DNA of 14,226 nt from NCBI GenBank assembly GCA_028692535.1, contig JAQUXD010000034.1, forward strand, positions 1 to 14,226. Direction: 5' to 3'. Under the pieces are notes generated by a model. The model had not been told where the DNA came from and searched no databases. It saw nothing but the letters and a program-made list of their open reading frames with translations. Numbering within the stretch: the first letter of the stretch is position 1; each line of letters begins with the position of its first letter. Of the stretch, positions 13,152-14,226 are shown one piece after another. The translations under genes and the position numbers were made by a program. Source of the stretch: Eubacteriales bacterium (GTDB taxonomy: Bacteria > Bacillota > Clostridia > Peptostreptococcales > Anaerovoracaceae).

Positions 13152-14226
13152 TTTCCCGGACACCTCCTTTTCGGGATTTGACTTTATAGATCAGACCCAG
13201 CAACTGCAATGTGATCAACGGCGTCATGGCTACCATGGCGATGATCCCAAAGCCATCCGCGAGAACATCCGCACCGCTGACGGCCTGAGCGGCGCCCTGG
13301 GCAAAAGCCAGAATGAACGTTGCAGTCATGGGACCCGATGCCACGCCGCCGGAATCAAAGGCAATTCCCACAAAGAGGTTGGGGACAACTCCCATCAGGA
13401 GAAGAGAGAGCGCATATCCGGGCAAAAGAAAATGCCAAAGATAAAGGTCCGGCGTCATGATTCGCAGCATGGATAAGGCAACCGCCAGTCCGATGCCCAA
13501 AGACAGAGCTCCGAGAACGGTTTTTTTGCGCACATACCCGCTGGTCACGTCCTGGATCTGATCGGTCAGCGCATGCACGGCAGGCTCCGCAATCACGGTA
13601 AACAATCCCATTGCAAAGCCGATGCCTATAAGCAAGGGCAGGTTCTGACGTAAAGCCACCTGATATCCGACGATCCTTCCTACTTCCATAAAGCCGGCGT
13701 GGACGCCTGTCAAAAGCAGCACAAGTCCGAAATACGCATAAAAAAGACCGATAAGGATCTTTCCCCGCTGCGTTCTGCGTCCGCTTAACAGAACGTTCTG
13801 GAGAACTAAGAACAAAATCAGGATCGGCATCAGCGCCAGAAATACTTCCCAAGCGACCTGCGGCGCTGCATGCGCAAAGGGAGAGAGGATTCCTTCCGGT
13901 CCTTCCTTTGCGATGGGAACAACGCCTTTGACCTTTCCTTCCGCAAGAAGGCTCATGGACATAACAGCCAGAATCGCGCCGGTGGAAGTAATAGCCACCA
14001 GGCCGAAGCTGTCCTCTTCCGAAGCTTCACTGTCTTTTTTTAAAGAAGCAACGCCGGCGGCGATGGCAAGGATAAAGGGAACGGCCAACGCGCCGGTCGT
14101 GGCGCCGGAAGAGTCAAAGGAAATCGCCAGGAATTCAGGGGTAGTAAACAATGCCAGCAAAAAAACAAGCCCGTACAAAAGCGTCAACATCAGTTTCAGA
14201 GATACGTTGTAGACGATCCGTATCAA
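13135..14226 (-). CDS. DUF1538 integral membrane protein, C-terminal part (5' end beyond right edge)
   Basis: The frame is open to the window edge, so the start is missing; 363 residues are seen. It is a multi-spanning membrane protein with an internal duplication typical of DUF1538 (PF07556). The first copy is cut and ends with FDSSGATTGALAVPF and FGLVAITSTGAILAVM. The second is complete and contains FTVIAEPAVHALT, FDSGGVASGPMTATF and FGIIAMVAMTPLITLQLLG. The inverted or repeated layout suggests a transporter, but the substrate is unknown. Its last codons contain the ribosome binding site of the PII-like gene, which fits joint regulation by that protein. Confidence 0.88.
   Translation of the reverse strand: MIRIVYNVSLKLMLTLLYGLVFLLALFTTPEFLAISFDSSGATTGALAVPFILAIAAGVASLKKDSEASEEDSFGLVAITSTGAILAVMSMSLLAEGKVKGVVPIAKEGPEGILSPFAHAAPQVAWEVFLALMPILILFLVLQNVLLSGRRTQRGKILIGLFYAYFGLVLLLTGVHAGFMEVGRIVGYQVALRQNLPLLIGIGFAMGLFTVIAEPAVHALTDQIQDVTSGYVRKKTVLGALSLGIGLAVALSMLRIMTPDLYLWHFLLPGYALSLLLMGVVPNLFVGIAFDSGGVASGPMTATFILAFAQGAAQAVSGADVLADGFGIIAMVAMTPLITLQLLGLIYKVKSRKGGVRENGNDN

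Overview
The window looks like chromosomal DNA of a Gram-positive anaerobe of the Bacillota, most likely class Clostridia. The evidence is strong AGGAGG-type ribosome binding sites, sigma-A type promoters, GTG and TTG starts, a DUF6514-like small protein, and an XrtG-type exosortase locus with a Firmicu-CTERM substrate. No species can be named from the sequence alone. Nearly everything reads leftwards (minus strand); the only supported plus-strand gene is a HAD phosphatase at 7212-7808.

Region 1 (7133 down to 1) is one long, tightly packed operon. It starts from a clear promoter (TTTACA, 17 nt, TATAAT) and continues off the left edge. Gene order: PTPS-fold protein 2, Firmicu-CTERM surface protein, exosortase XrtG, XrtG-associated processive GT2, membrane sensor with a degenerate GGDEF domain, PTPS-fold protein 1, DPM1-like glycosyltransferase, GtrA-like protein, and a large GT-C/PTPS_related membrane protein that is cut by the window edge. 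Almost every junction overlaps by 1-17 nt or abuts. I read it as a surface-protein sorting and glycosylation system: the exosortase processes the C-terminal signal of its neighbour, the GT2 makes a glycan or glycolipid, and the DPM1-like/GtrA/GT-C trio supplies and uses polyprenyl-phosphate sugars. The two PTPS-fold proteins keep the zinc histidines but have lost the Cys-Asp-His catalytic residues, so their role is unknown. This is the most interesting part of the window.

Region 2 (7134-9489) holds a HAD-IB phosphatase gene divergent from the operon, a convergent lipoprotein gene overlapping it tail to tail, and a small DUF6514-like gene with its own promoter and terminator.

Region 3 (9624-12014) is the branched-chain amino acid operon ilvBN. 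It has a full transcription-attenuation leader: promoter, a 28-codon leader peptide with eight isoleucines, an antiterminator option, and a 13-bp intrinsic terminator just before the ilvB ribosome binding site. Region 4 (12016-14226) contains mscL, a tandem PII-like protein and a DUF1538 membrane protein truncated by the right edge.
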